This document shows positions 8,945-17,305 of a DNA stretch of 64,000 bases, piece by piece (the stretch's first letter is position 1; each line of letters starts with the position of its first letter). Source of the DNA: Janthinobacterium saanense (GTDB taxonomy: Bacteria; Pseudomonadota; Gammaproteobacteria; Burkholderiales; Burkholderiaceae_D). The DNA lies in assembly GCF_014200675.1 (NCBI RefSeq), contig NZ_JACHCI010000001.1:496001-560000 (forward strand), given 5' to 3'. Below the pieces are notes generated by a model, which saw only the letters and a program-made list of their open reading frames with translations, had not been told where the DNA came from and searched no databases. The position numbers were made by a program, and so were the translations under genes.

Positions 8945-9457
8945 ATGAGCACCGAGTTTTCCACCTTCCCCGACCCCTCCTCCGAACCAGATAATGACGC
9001 CCCCATCCAGGAACCGCGCCTGTGGGTGGGCAATGGCTGGACGGCCCGCGTGATCAAGAATGAGGAAGATGAAGGCTGGGCCGTGGCCATGATCAAGGAT
9101 GGCGAACCGGAACCAGCCCTGGTAGGGCCGTGGACCATGGGGCGCGACAAGAAAAATCCGAAACCGCTCGACGTCAACGCCTTCAATACGCTGGTCAAGA
9201 CAGCCTCGGAAGTGCTGCGCCGCCATGAGCAGCAGCTGCACGCGCAATTGCACAAGAGCCTGTATGTGGCCACCGACGAGGGCCAGATCAAGGTCATGTT
9301 CGACATCGTGCCCGACGAAGACCACCCCTATGCCGAACTGAGCGCCTACGATGCCGATGGCGAGCAGATTGCCAAGGTACGCACCTCGGCGGCCTTCAAG
9401 TTCAATGCCACGGCAGCGGCCAACTGGATCGAAGGCGGCTACCGCAAGCCCAACTAA
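8945..9457 (+). CDS. Acidic cytoplasmic protein of unknown function
   Basis: 170 residues. I chose the ATG at 8945 (MSTEFSTFPDPSSEPDND) over a longer Arg/Cys-rich upstream frame that looks like translated non-coding DNA. The protein has a disordered acidic N-terminus, then a compact domain with WVGNGWTARVIKNEED, GWAVAMIKDGEPEPALVGPWTMGRD and a C-terminal SAAFKFNATAAANWIEGGYR. No signal peptide or membrane segment. It converges on czcA with a four-base overlap (9454-9457). I do not recognise the family. Confidence 0.8.
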   Translation: MSTEFSTFPDPSSEPDNDAPIQEPRLWVGNGWTARVIKNEEDEGWAVAMIKDGEPEPALVGPWTMGRDKKNPKPLDVNAFNTLVKTASEVLRRHEQQLHAQLHKSLYVATDEGQIKVMFDIVPDEDHPYAELSAYDADGEQIAKVRTSAAFKFNATAAANWIEGGYRKPN

Positions 9458-12400
9458 GTTTCCTTGCCTTGCTTGCGATAAGCCAGCCGGTACAGCAGCG
9501 GCAGCACCAGCAAGGTCAGCACGGTCGATGACAAGATGCCGCCGATCACCACGGTGGCCAGCGGGCGCTGCACTTCGGCGCCCGTGCCGGTAGCGATCGC
9601 CATCGGCACGAAGCCCAGCGAGGCCACCAGCGCCGTCATCAGCACGGGACGCAAGCGGGTCAGCGCGCCTTCGCGCACGGCTGCATCGAGTCCCACGCCC
9701 TGTTCACGCAGCTGGCGGATAAAGGCGAGCATCACCAGACCATTGAGCACGGCCACGCCCGATAGCGCAATGAAGCCCACGGCGGCCGAGATCGACATGG
9801 GGATGTCGCGCAGCCACAGCGCAATGATGCCGCCGGTCAAGGCGAACGGGATGCCGCTAAAAACCAGCAAGCCATCCTTGACATTGCCGAACATGGCAAA
9901 CAGCAACACAAACACCAGGCCCAGCGCCACCGGCACCACCAGTTGCAGCCGCTTGCTTGCCGACTGTAATTGCTCGAACTGGCCGCCCCAGCTGGTCCAG
10001 TAGCCGGCTGGAATTTTGACCTGCGCCTGCAGTTGCTGTTCTGCCTCGGCAACGAACGAGCCGATATCGCGCCCGCGTACATTGGCGCTGATGACGATGC
10101 GGCGCTTGCCATCTTCGCGGCTGATCTGGTTCGGCCCCGGCGCCATCTGCAGGCTGGCCACTTCGCCCAGCGGGATGAAGCGCGCGCGTCCTGCCGTGCT
10201 GGCGTCCTGGGGCAGGGCAATCGGCAAGCGCTGCAATTGTTCCAGGTCGCTGCGCAGGTTTTCCGGCAGGCGCACCACGATATCGAAGCGGCGGTCGCCC
10301 TGAAACACAGTCCCCGCTTGCTGGCCGCCGATGGCGGTGGCGATTGCCGATTGCACGTCAGCAATGTTAAGTCCGTAGCGCGCCGTCTGCTCGCGGTCTA
10401 TCTGCACTGTCAGCATGGGCAGCCCCGTGGTTTGTTCCACTTTGACTTCCGCCGCACCGCTGATGCTGCCGAGCACGCTGGCGATCTTGGCCGCCGTGCC
10501 ATCGAGCACCGCCATATCGTCGCCAAACAGTTTCACGGCCACGTCGCTGCGCACGCCGGAAATGAGTTCATTGAAACGCAGCTGTATCGGCTGCGAAAAC
10601 TCGTAGTTGTTGCCGGGCAGGCTATTGGCCGTGGCCTCGATTTCCGCCAGCAATTGTTTACGCGACTTGTTAGGCTGCGGCCACTGTTCGCGCGGCTTGA
10701 GCATGATGTAGCCATCGGAAATATTCGGCGGCATCGGGTCCGAGGCGATTTCGGCCGTGCCCGTGCGGGCAAACACGCGGGCGATTTCCTTGTGGCTGGC
10801 CATCAGCTTCGTTTCCAGCTGCTGCTGCATGGCCAGCGATTGCGTGAGGCTGGTGCCGGGAATGCGCAGGGCCTGGATGGCAATATCGCCCTCGTTCAGG
10901 TTGGGCACGAATTCGCTGCCCATGCGCGTAGCCAGCAAGCCCGACAGCAGCACGGCGACGGTCGCGAAGACCAGCACCACGGGCGTGTTGGCCATCACCT
11001 TGTCCAGTGCAGGTGCATACCAGCGTTTGGCGGCGCGCATGAGGGCGTTTTCTTTTTCCGCCACCTTGTCGCCGATGAACAGGGCCACGGCGGCAGGAAT
11101 GAAGGTGATCGACAGCAGCATGGCGCCCAGCAGTGCGATGACTACCGTCAAGGCCATCGGCGTAAACATGCGTCCTTCCACGCCCGTTAGCGCGAAAATG
11201 GGCAGGTAGACCACCATGATGATCAACTGGCCGTACAGCAGCGGGCGGCGCGCCTCTTGCGATGCGGCAAACACTTCATGAAAGCGCTCTTGCAAGGTGA
11301 GGGGCCGGCCATGCTTCTCTTGCGCATGCGCAAGGCGGCGCACGCAATTTTCCACGATCACCACGGCGCCATCGATGATGATGCCAAAGTCCAGCGCACC
11401 CAGACTCATCAGGTTGGCGCTGACGTGGTATTGCACCATGCCCGTAAACGTGAACAGCATGGCCAGCGGGATCACCATGGCCGTGATGACGGCTGCGCGA
11501 ATATTGCCCAGGAACAGGAACAGCACGGCGATCACCAGCACCGCGCCTTCCAGCAGGTTTTTCTTGACCGTATTGATGGCCTTGTCGACCAGTACCGTGC
11601 GGTCATAGACGGTGACGGCGTGCACGCCGGCGGGCAAGCTGCGGTTGATTTCCAGCATCTTTTTATCCACCGCCTGCGAAACGGCGCGGCTGTTTTCACC
11701 GATTAGCATAAAGACCGTGCCCAGCACCACTTCGCGGCCGTTTTCCGTGGCCGCGCCCGTGCGCAGTTCGCGCCCGATCAGCACTTCAGCCACGTCGCGG
11801 ATGCGGATGACCACGCCTTGCACATTGGCCACCACGATATTGCCGATATCGCTTTTGGACGCCACTTGCCCAGGCGCCCGTATCAGCAATTGCTCGCCCT
11901 TGCGCTCGATATAGCCGGCGCCCACATTGCTGTTGTTGCGTTCGAGCGCGGTCACGATTTCTTGCAGGTTGATGCCGTAGGCGGCCAGTTTTTCCGGGCT
12001 GGGCGCCACCTGGTATTGCTTGGCGTAACCGCCGATGGCATTGATTTCCGTCACGCCTGTCACGTTGCGCAATTGCGGCTTGATGATCCAGTCCTGGATT
12101 TCGCGCAAATCCGTCGGCGTGTACGGCGTGCCGTCCGGTTTTTTCGCGCCAGCTTCGGTTTCCACCGTCCACAGATAGATTTCACCGAGGCCGGTGGAGA
12201 CGGGGCCCAGCTTCGGCGTGATACCGGCGGGCAAACTTTCCCTGGCTTCCTGCAGGCGCTCGTTGATCATCTGGCGGGCGAAATAAATATTCGTGCCATC
12301 CTTGAAGATCACCGTCACTTGCGACAGGCCGTAGCGCGACAGCGAACGGGTCTGCTCCAGCTTGGGCAAGCCGGCCATGGCCGTCTCGATGGGGAAGGTG

Positions 12401-12594
12401 ATGCGCTGCTCGGTTTCCAGCGGTGAATAGCCGCTGGCCTGGGTGTTGATTTGCACCTGCACATTGGTGATGTCGGGCACGGCGTCGATGGGCAGCTTTT
12501 GATAGCTGTAGATGCCCAGGCCAGCCATGGCGGCCACGGCCAGCATCACCAGCCAGCGCTGGGCGATGGCGAAGCGTATCAAGCGTTCAAACAT
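9454..12594 (-). CDS. czcA: Heavy-metal efflux RND permease CzcA
   Basis: Inner-membrane proton-driven pump that exports divalent metals across both membranes with CzcB and CzcC. 1046 residues, full length, with the usual RND layout: a first membrane helix, a large periplasmic loop, a helix bundle, and the same again. The helix-4 motif DFGIIIDGAVVIVEN has the acidic pattern of the Co/Zn/Cd (HME1) branch rather than the Cu/Ag CusA branch. GAGGAAACCATC precedes the ATG. It is last in the order czcI-czcC-czcB-czcA. Metal specificity is inferred from this motif and the operon order. Confidence 0.95.
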   Translation of the reverse strand: MFERLIRFAIAQRWLVMLAVAAMAGLGIYSYQKLPIDAVPDITNVQVQINTQASGYSPLETEQRITFPIETAMAGLPKLEQTRSLSRYGLSQVTVIFKDGTNIYFARQMINERLQEARESLPAGITPKLGPVSTGLGEIYLWTVETEAGAKKPDGTPYTPTDLREIQDWIIKPQLRNVTGVTEINAIGGYAKQYQVAPSPEKLAAYGINLQEIVTALERNNSNVGAGYIERKGEQLLIRAPGQVASKSDIGNIVVANVQGVVIRIRDVAEVLIGRELRTGAATENGREVVLGTVFMLIGENSRAVSQAVDKKMLEINRSLPAGVHAVTVYDRTVLVDKAINTVKKNLLEGAVLVIAVLFLFLGNIRAAVITAMVIPLAMLFTFTGMVQYHVSANLMSLGALDFGIIIDGAVVIVENCVRRLAHAQEKHGRPLTLQERFHEVFAASQEARRPLLYGQLIIMVVYLPIFALTGVEGRMFTPMALTVVIALLGAMLLSITFIPAAVALFIGDKVAEKENALMRAAKRWYAPALDKVMANTPVVLVFATVAVLLSGLLATRMGSEFVPNLNEGDIAIQALRIPGTSLTQSLAMQQQLETKLMASHKEIARVFARTGTAEIASDPMPPNISDGYIMLKPREQWPQPNKSRKQLLAEIEATANSLPGNNYEFSQPIQLRFNELISGVRSDVAVKLFGDDMAVLDGTAAKIASVLGSISGAAEVKVEQTTGLPMLTVQIDREQTARYGLNIADVQSAIATAIGGQQAGTVFQGDRRFDIVVRLPENLRSDLEQLQRLPIALPQDASTAGRARFIPLGEVASLQMAPGPNQISREDGKRRIVISANVRGRDIGSFVAEAEQQLQAQVKIPAGYWTSWGGQFEQLQSASKRLQLVVPVALGLVFVLLFAMFGNVKDGLLVFSGIPFALTGGIIALWLRDIPMSISAAVGFIALSGVAVLNGLVMLAFIRQLREQGVGLDAAVREGALTRLRPVLMTALVASLGFVPMAIATGTGAEVQRPLATVVIGGILSSTVLTLLVLPLLYRLAYRKQGKET

Positions 12595-12621
12595 GATGGT
12601 TTCCTCGTTTCAACGTTGGAT

Positions 12622-13824
12622 TTAGTGTTCATGGCCGGCGGCATCCTTGCCCAGCTCGGACTTCAAGACAAAGCTGCCCTGCGCCGCGTACGGCGTGCCG
12701 CTCGTTACGCCCTCGGTGATTTCTGTCAGCTTGCCGTCGCTGCGCCCCAGCTTGACGGGGGTGGCCTGGAAACCTTGCTTGATTTTGACGAATACCGTGG
12801 GCTTGTCTTCCACGCTCTGTATCGCCTCGCTGTGTACTGTCACGGCCGCGTCCGCCTCGCCAGACACCACCGCCACCGTCACGAACAGGCCGGGGCGCCA
12901 GGCCATGTCGGGGTTGGACAGGGTGATGCGGGCCTTGGCCGTGCGCGTCTGCTCGCCGATCAGCGCACCGACATAAGTGATCGTTCCCTTGGCGCTGGCG
13001 TCGAAGGCCGACGCCTTCACTTCCGCCTTGCCGCCCACGCGCACGGTGGCCAGGTCTTTGGCCGGCACGGCGATTTCCGCCCACACGGTGGACAGGTCGG
13101 AAATGACAAAGATATTCGCGTCTTCCTTGACCGCTTCACCGAGCGCAATATGTTTCTCCAGTACCATGCCGTCGAAGGGCGCGCGGATTTCATAGCGGTT
13201 CAATGGCCCCTTGCCGCCACCCGTGGCGCCCAGGGCACTGAGTTTCTGGCTGGCATTTTGCACGGCGATTTCCGCTTCGCGCCACGCTTGCTGCGCCTGC
13301 AGATAATCCTGCTCGGCCGAGATTTTTTCATGCCACAGCTTTTCTTCGCGCTCATAGGTGGAGCGGGCCAGCGACAAGCGCCGCTGCGCCGACAGCAAGC
13401 TGCTGCGCTGCTCGGACAATTCCGTGCTGGCGATCACAGCCAGTACCTGCCCCTTCTTTACCAGTTGCCCCAGGTCTGCCTGCACGGCTTCGACCACGCC
13501 AGCCAGGCGCGGCACGACGTGGGCCGTGCGGTCTTCATTGAAACGGATTTCGCCAGGCAATGACACCGTGGTCTTGATGCGCGCCGGGCCCGCTTCGGCG
13601 ATGGTCACGCCGGCCTCCTGTATCTGTGCGGCGCTCAGTTCCAGTCGTCCCTCCACCTCTTCGTGGCTGTGGTCATCTTTCTTTGCGGCTTGCTCCTGCG
13701 CTTTGGCCACAGGCGGCGTTTCTTTGTGACCGCCTGTGCCGAGGATGAGCGCACCCAGCACGATGCCGGCTGCGGCGATGGCGGCGATGGCGATGGTTTG
13801 TTTCTTATTGAGATTCGTCTTCAT
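12622..13824 (-). CDS. czcB: RND efflux periplasmic adaptor CzcB
   Basis: Membrane-fusion protein linking CzcA and CzcC. 400 residues. An N-terminal membrane anchor (about 10-30) is followed by a His/Glu/Asp-rich segment (KKDDHSHEEVEG), possibly metal-binding. Next come a lipoyl-like half motif (PRLAGVVEAVQADLGQLVKKGQ), a coiled-coil hairpin (about 145-205) and the beta-barrel region (RAPFDGMVLEKHIALGEAV). The C-terminus is KDAAGHEH. The ATG follows AAGGAAGACATTC. It lies 27 bases before czcA. Confidence 0.94.
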   Translation of the reverse strand: MKTNLNKKQTIAIAAIAAAGIVLGALILGTGGHKETPPVAKAQEQAAKKDDHSHEEVEGRLELSAAQIQEAGVTIAEAGPARIKTTVSLPGEIRFNEDRTAHVVPRLAGVVEAVQADLGQLVKKGQVLAVIASTELSEQRSSLLSAQRRLSLARSTYEREEKLWHEKISAEQDYLQAQQAWREAEIAVQNASQKLSALGATGGGKGPLNRYEIRAPFDGMVLEKHIALGEAVKEDANIFVISDLSTVWAEIAVPAKDLATVRVGGKAEVKASAFDASAKGTITYVGALIGEQTRTAKARITLSNPDMAWRPGLFVTVAVVSGEADAAVTVHSEAIQSVEDKPTVFVKIKQGFQATPVKLGRSDGKLTEITEGVTSGTPYAAQGSFVLKSELGKDAAGHEH

Positions 13825-13835
13825 GAATGTCTTCC

Positions 13836-15056
13836 TTAGAGGGCGGGCGCGCCGAGCAGGCGTTCGATTTCGGCAGCGGCCTGTTGCGCTTCGGTCAGCG
13901 CGCGCAGGGTCTGGTTTTTGGCTTGCAGCAAGGTGCGTTGGGCGTCGAGCACATCGAGGAAGGCGAATTTGCCAAACTCAAAACCCTTGGTCGCCGCGTC
14001 ATAAGCGCTTTGCGCGCCGGGCAAGATGTCGCGGCGCAAGCTTTCCACGTCGAGCCTGGCCGTGGCCAGGCGTTCGCGGGCGTCAGCCAGCGCCGTTTGC
14101 AGGTCCAAGCTGGCGGCCGCCAGTTCGTCGCTGGCCTTGTCGCTGCGGCGCAGGGCGTCGAGCTGGTTGCCGGCATTGCGGTCGAACAGGGGCAAAGGCA
14201 GGGACAAGCCGATAATCGCCTGGCTGCGTCCCAGCTCTTCCGAGCGTTTCATGCCCAGGCTGACGGTGATATCGGGCGTGGTCCGGCGCTGTTCCAGGTC
14301 CAACATGGCTTTGCGTTGCTCCAGCGTACTGCGTGCCTGGCGCAGGGCAGGCGCGTGCTGCAAACGTGTCGCCAGTTCACTGCTGTCGGGCAAGGGCGGC
14401 AAGTCGTCGAGATTGCCTTCGGCCACGCTGAAGCGGGGCGTGGCATTGCCCCACAGGGCGGCCAGGCGCTTGCGAGCGCTGGCCAGTGCGCCGCGCGCCA
14501 GGTTCAGTTCCAGCCGGACGCTCGCTTCGGCCACGCGGGCGCGCGTTTCTTCGACGGGCGAAGCTTTACCCGCCGTGACCCGGCGCGCCGTGATGTCGCT
14601 TGCGCGCGCAGCCAGTGCTTGCGCGCTATCGGCCAGACGCAACCCTTGCTGCGCAGCCAGCACGTCGATAAAGGCGGTCGTCACCGCCGCACGCGTATCG
14701 GCCTGCTGCATGGCCAGCGCCGCTTCGGCCACGTCTTGCCCCCGCTGCGCCACCTGGGTGCGGGCGCCGCGCTTGCCGCCGAGTTCGATCAGCTGGTTCA
14801 GCTGCACGGTGGTGCTGCGCGTGGCGCGGCGGGTGTCTTCGACCAGGGTTTGCAGTTCGGGATTGGGCAAGGTTTGCGCCTGTTGCAGGGCGCCTCCCTG
14901 GGCTTCCAGTTCATGGCGCGCGGCGGACAAAGTAGGGTTGTTGCTGACCGCCAGGGTTTGGGCAGCCGCCAAGCTCAGTGCGCCGGCAGGTTCTTGCGCG
15001 TGCGCATGCGCGCCGGCCAGCAAGCCGGCGGCCAGTAAAAAAATAGTTCGGTACAT
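13836..15056 (-). CDS. czcC: Outer-membrane efflux channel CzcC (TolC family)
   Basis: TolC-type trimeric channel of the Czc complex. 406 residues from the chosen ATG at 15056, which follows GGAGAATTCG and starts a clean signal peptide (MYRTIFLLAAGLLAGAHAHAQ). A frame extends 21 codons further up but would bury the signal. Two OEP repeats of long Ala/Arg/Glu/Gln-rich helices are visible (LSLAAAQTLAVSNNPTLSAAR; PLPLFDRNAGNQLDALRRSD). It ends ERLLGAPAL. czcB starts 12 bases downstream. Confidence 0.93.
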   Translation of the reverse strand: MYRTIFLLAAGLLAGAHAHAQEPAGALSLAAAQTLAVSNNPTLSAARHELEAQGGALQQAQTLPNPELQTLVEDTRRATRSTTVQLNQLIELGGKRGARTQVAQRGQDVAEAALAMQQADTRAAVTTAFIDVLAAQQGLRLADSAQALAARASDITARRVTAGKASPVEETRARVAEASVRLELNLARGALASARKRLAALWGNATPRFSVAEGNLDDLPPLPDSSELATRLQHAPALRQARSTLEQRKAMLDLEQRRTTPDITVSLGMKRSEELGRSQAIIGLSLPLPLFDRNAGNQLDALRRSDKASDELAAASLDLQTALADARERLATARLDVESLRRDILPGAQSAYDAATKGFEFGKFAFLDVLDAQRTLLQAKNQTLRALTEAQQAAAEIERLLGAPAL

Positions 15057-15162
15057 CGAATTCTCCAAAATCAGGGAAGGAATTCGACGGGACGGACAAA
15101 GCCGCACCCACCAGATCAAGCGTGATGCGTGCCGTTGTCAGAGAGAAAAACGTCCCGTCGGT

Positions 15163-15528
15163 CTAGGCGACCGGGGACCAGTCGGGCCGCTTGGGTCCGT
15201 CAGGGATGTGCGAGATGTAGAACGGTGAAGCGGTGTCGATGGCGTTCGAGGCCGTATCGAACACGGGCATGCTGGCACTGACGGGCAGCCAGGCGTGGCC
15301 TATGCCATGGCAGACATTGCAGTCGCTATGCGGCTGGCCCTTGGCTTGCTTGTCGATGGAAGCCTGCTTGTCAGCCTGCGTGTCGCTGCCTGCCTTGTGC
15401 TGGTGGCTGTGGTGGCCCAGATGCTGGGCCGCCTTGCCTTCTTCGTGTTGGCAATAGGCGCTCGCCGCTGCCCAGGACATCTGGAGCGGAAGCACGAATA
15501 GCAGCAGGAGCACGAAGAATTTTTTCAT
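15163..15528 (-). CDS. czcI: CzcI-like small periplasmic protein of the czc operon
   Basis: 121 residues with a signal peptide (MKKFFVLLLLFVLPLQMSWAAA) followed by AYCQHEE. The mature part is rich in His and Cys: LGHHSHQHKAG, then DCNVCHGIGHAW, suggesting metal binding. Size, the SWAAA-YCQHE junction and position at the head of czcCBA match CzcI, a proposed metal-sensing or regulatory protein of this operon in Cupriavidus. Only 28 bases separate it from the stop of the MORN-C13 gene upstream. A TACAAT on the minus strand in that gap may be a -10 element. The role is inferred from the family. Confidence 0.8.
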   Translation of the reverse strand: MKKFFVLLLLFVLPLQMSWAAASAYCQHEEGKAAQHLGHHSHQHKAGSDTQADKQASIDKQAKGQPHSDCNVCHGIGHAWLPVSASMPVFDTASNAIDTASPFYISHIPDGPKRPDWSPVA

Positions 15529-15556
15529 TGATCCAGGTATTGTAGCCTGTATCCGT

Positions 15557-17110
15557 TTAATGGAGTTGCGCGCGCCACTCCTTCAAATGCGCTTCGATGG
15601 CCTTGCCCCGGTAGATCTGCGGTTCGGAATGGTCTTCCGGCGCGACCACGCCATCTTCCTGGAACTCCGTTTCCTCGCGCGCATTGACCAGCACCCTGGC
15701 CTTGTCGAAGGCCTCGCCAAAGCTGGCGCTGTGCGGCAGGGCATCCTTGAAATACGCTTCGCTGAAGTAGGTGAATTCGTTCTGGTCGTCGCAGCCGAAC
15801 GAGGTGCGGTCGCGCCGCGCCGCTGTGATCACCAGCGTGTGGTCATCTTTCAGGGTATCGATGAAGCCGCCCGCATAGCAGGCCGAGACCAGCACCACTT
15901 TCCAGCGGATGCCGGTCTTTTTCAGCATGCCGGCCAGCTCTTGTGCGGGCAGGCTGCGCAAATCCATGCCGTTTTGCGCCAGCGACAGTTCATGCTCGGG
16001 CGAGCCGTGGCTGGTGAGGAAGAGGAACAGGATATCGTTGTTCTTGTCCATCTTGCCGGCGATGGTCTCCAGGCTGGTGCGGATGCTGGTGATGGTGGCC
16101 ATCGGCTGCTTGGCCACCGTGTTGCGGCTATTGACCAGCATCAAGGAGCGGCCTGCCGTGCCGTAATCGCGGTCGAACTGGCGCTGCACATAATTGGTCT
16201 CGCGGTGGAAGACTTCCTGCGAACCGTCGCCGGCCACGCCCAGCAGATACAGATTGATTTTTTTGGCCGGGTCGCGTGCTGCCAGCTTGCCCAGCGCCTG
16301 GTCGAGCAGGCTGCGCTGGCTATACAGGGCCAGTTCCACATTGTCGCGCGTGAGCTTGTCGCCGGCCGGATCGTCGAGCTGGCCTTCGGTCCAGTTGCCG
16401 CTGTCTTCGCGGCGGCCATCGGCTTGCGCCGTGGCGTAGCGCAGCACGCCCTTGCCATCGAATACGCCATTCTTGAAGCCACCCCGGTATTCGTCGCCAT
16501 CGACCGTGCGCAGCAGACCCTCGCCGTCGAATTTCCAGTCCTTCAGCGGGCCTTCGTAATGGATGCCATCCTTGGTGGTGACGATGACCTTGCCCAGCGG
16601 CTGGCCCTGCACGAACTGGCCTTCAAAGACAGTGCCGTCGGTATCGCTCAGTTTGCCTGCGCCATGCGGTTTCCAGTTCTTGAAGGCGCCCACGAAGCTG
16701 CCGCCATCGGCACCCTCGAAACTGCCGCTGCCTTCGAAGCTACCCTTGCTGAAGCTGCCCGTATAGACTTCGCCCTTGGGCGAGGTGTAGCGCCCCTCGC
16801 CATCGAAGGCGCCCTGGCGGAAGGCGCCCACGTAGTCCACGCCCGAGCTTTGCCGTAAATGGCCCTGGCCGGAAAACACGCCCCGTTCAAAGCCGCCTTC
16901 ATAGTAGGCGCCGCTGGCGTACTCCAGCCGGCCCTGGCCTTGCATCTTGCCGTCGGCCAGCGGGCCGAAATAGCGGCCGCCATCGGCCGTCTCTGCCGCA
17001 GGCGGGCGGGCCGGCGGCGCCGCGCACAGCGGCGGCATGCCCAGGGCGGCAAACAGCAGCAAGCCGGCGAGAGTGTAAGGGCGGAGCGAAGAGCGGCGCG
17101 GTGCGGTCAT
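15557..17110 (-). CDS. Secreted MORN-repeat protein with C13 (legumain-like) peptidase domain
   Basis: 517 residues. The signal peptide runs to about residue 31 (LCAAPPARPP). Eight MORN-type repeats of about 23 residues follow (about 46-230; for example YYEGGFERGVFSGQGHL, EYRGGFKNGVFDGKGVL). A caspase-fold C13 domain covers about 285-500. The His-Cys catalytic dyad is visible: H368 in LTSHGSPEHELSL and C411 in VVLVSACYAGGF, each after a hydrophobic strand as in clan CD peptidases. The N-terminus makes a periplasmic or secreted location likely. It runs in the same direction as czcICBA with only 28 bases to czcI. Substrate and function are unknown. The start lacks a strong SD, but the signal peptide fits. 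Confidence 0.88.
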   Translation of the reverse strand: MTAPRRSSLRPYTLAGLLLFAALGMPPLCAAPPARPPAAETADGGRYFGPLADGKMQGQGRLEYASGAYYEGGFERGVFSGQGHLRQSSGVDYVGAFRQGAFDGEGRYTSPKGEVYTGSFSKGSFEGSGSFEGADGGSFVGAFKNWKPHGAGKLSDTDGTVFEGQFVQGQPLGKVIVTTKDGIHYEGPLKDWKFDGEGLLRTVDGDEYRGGFKNGVFDGKGVLRYATAQADGRREDSGNWTEGQLDDPAGDKLTRDNVELALYSQRSLLDQALGKLAARDPAKKINLYLLGVAGDGSQEVFHRETNYVQRQFDRDYGTAGRSLMLVNSRNTVAKQPMATITSIRTSLETIAGKMDKNNDILFLFLTSHGSPEHELSLAQNGMDLRSLPAQELAGMLKKTGIRWKVVLVSACYAGGFIDTLKDDHTLVITAARRDRTSFGCDDQNEFTYFSEAYFKDALPHSASFGEAFDKARVLVNAREETEFQEDGVVAPEDHSEPQIYRGKAIEAHLKEWRAQLH

Positions 17111-17305
17111 GGGGGCAGGGATGGGGCTGGTCGTCAGAGGGTGCCTAGTCTGCCACTGTCTGGCCCGGCTGGCAAATGTGTGCGCATAGTAATTGTCAGG
17201 ACTTGCCTTTTAGTGGTGCCAAGCGGGAGTTGAACTGCTACTATGCGCTCAATATGTGTACATAAAGCAATATAAGCAGGCAAACAAGTCAGCACAAGGA
17301 TCAGC

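Noticed and set aside
9454-15528. Copper/silver (cus) efflux operon
   Set aside because: The permease has the DFG...DGA...VEN pattern of the Co/Zn/Cd branch and a CzcI-like first gene, so czc fits better.
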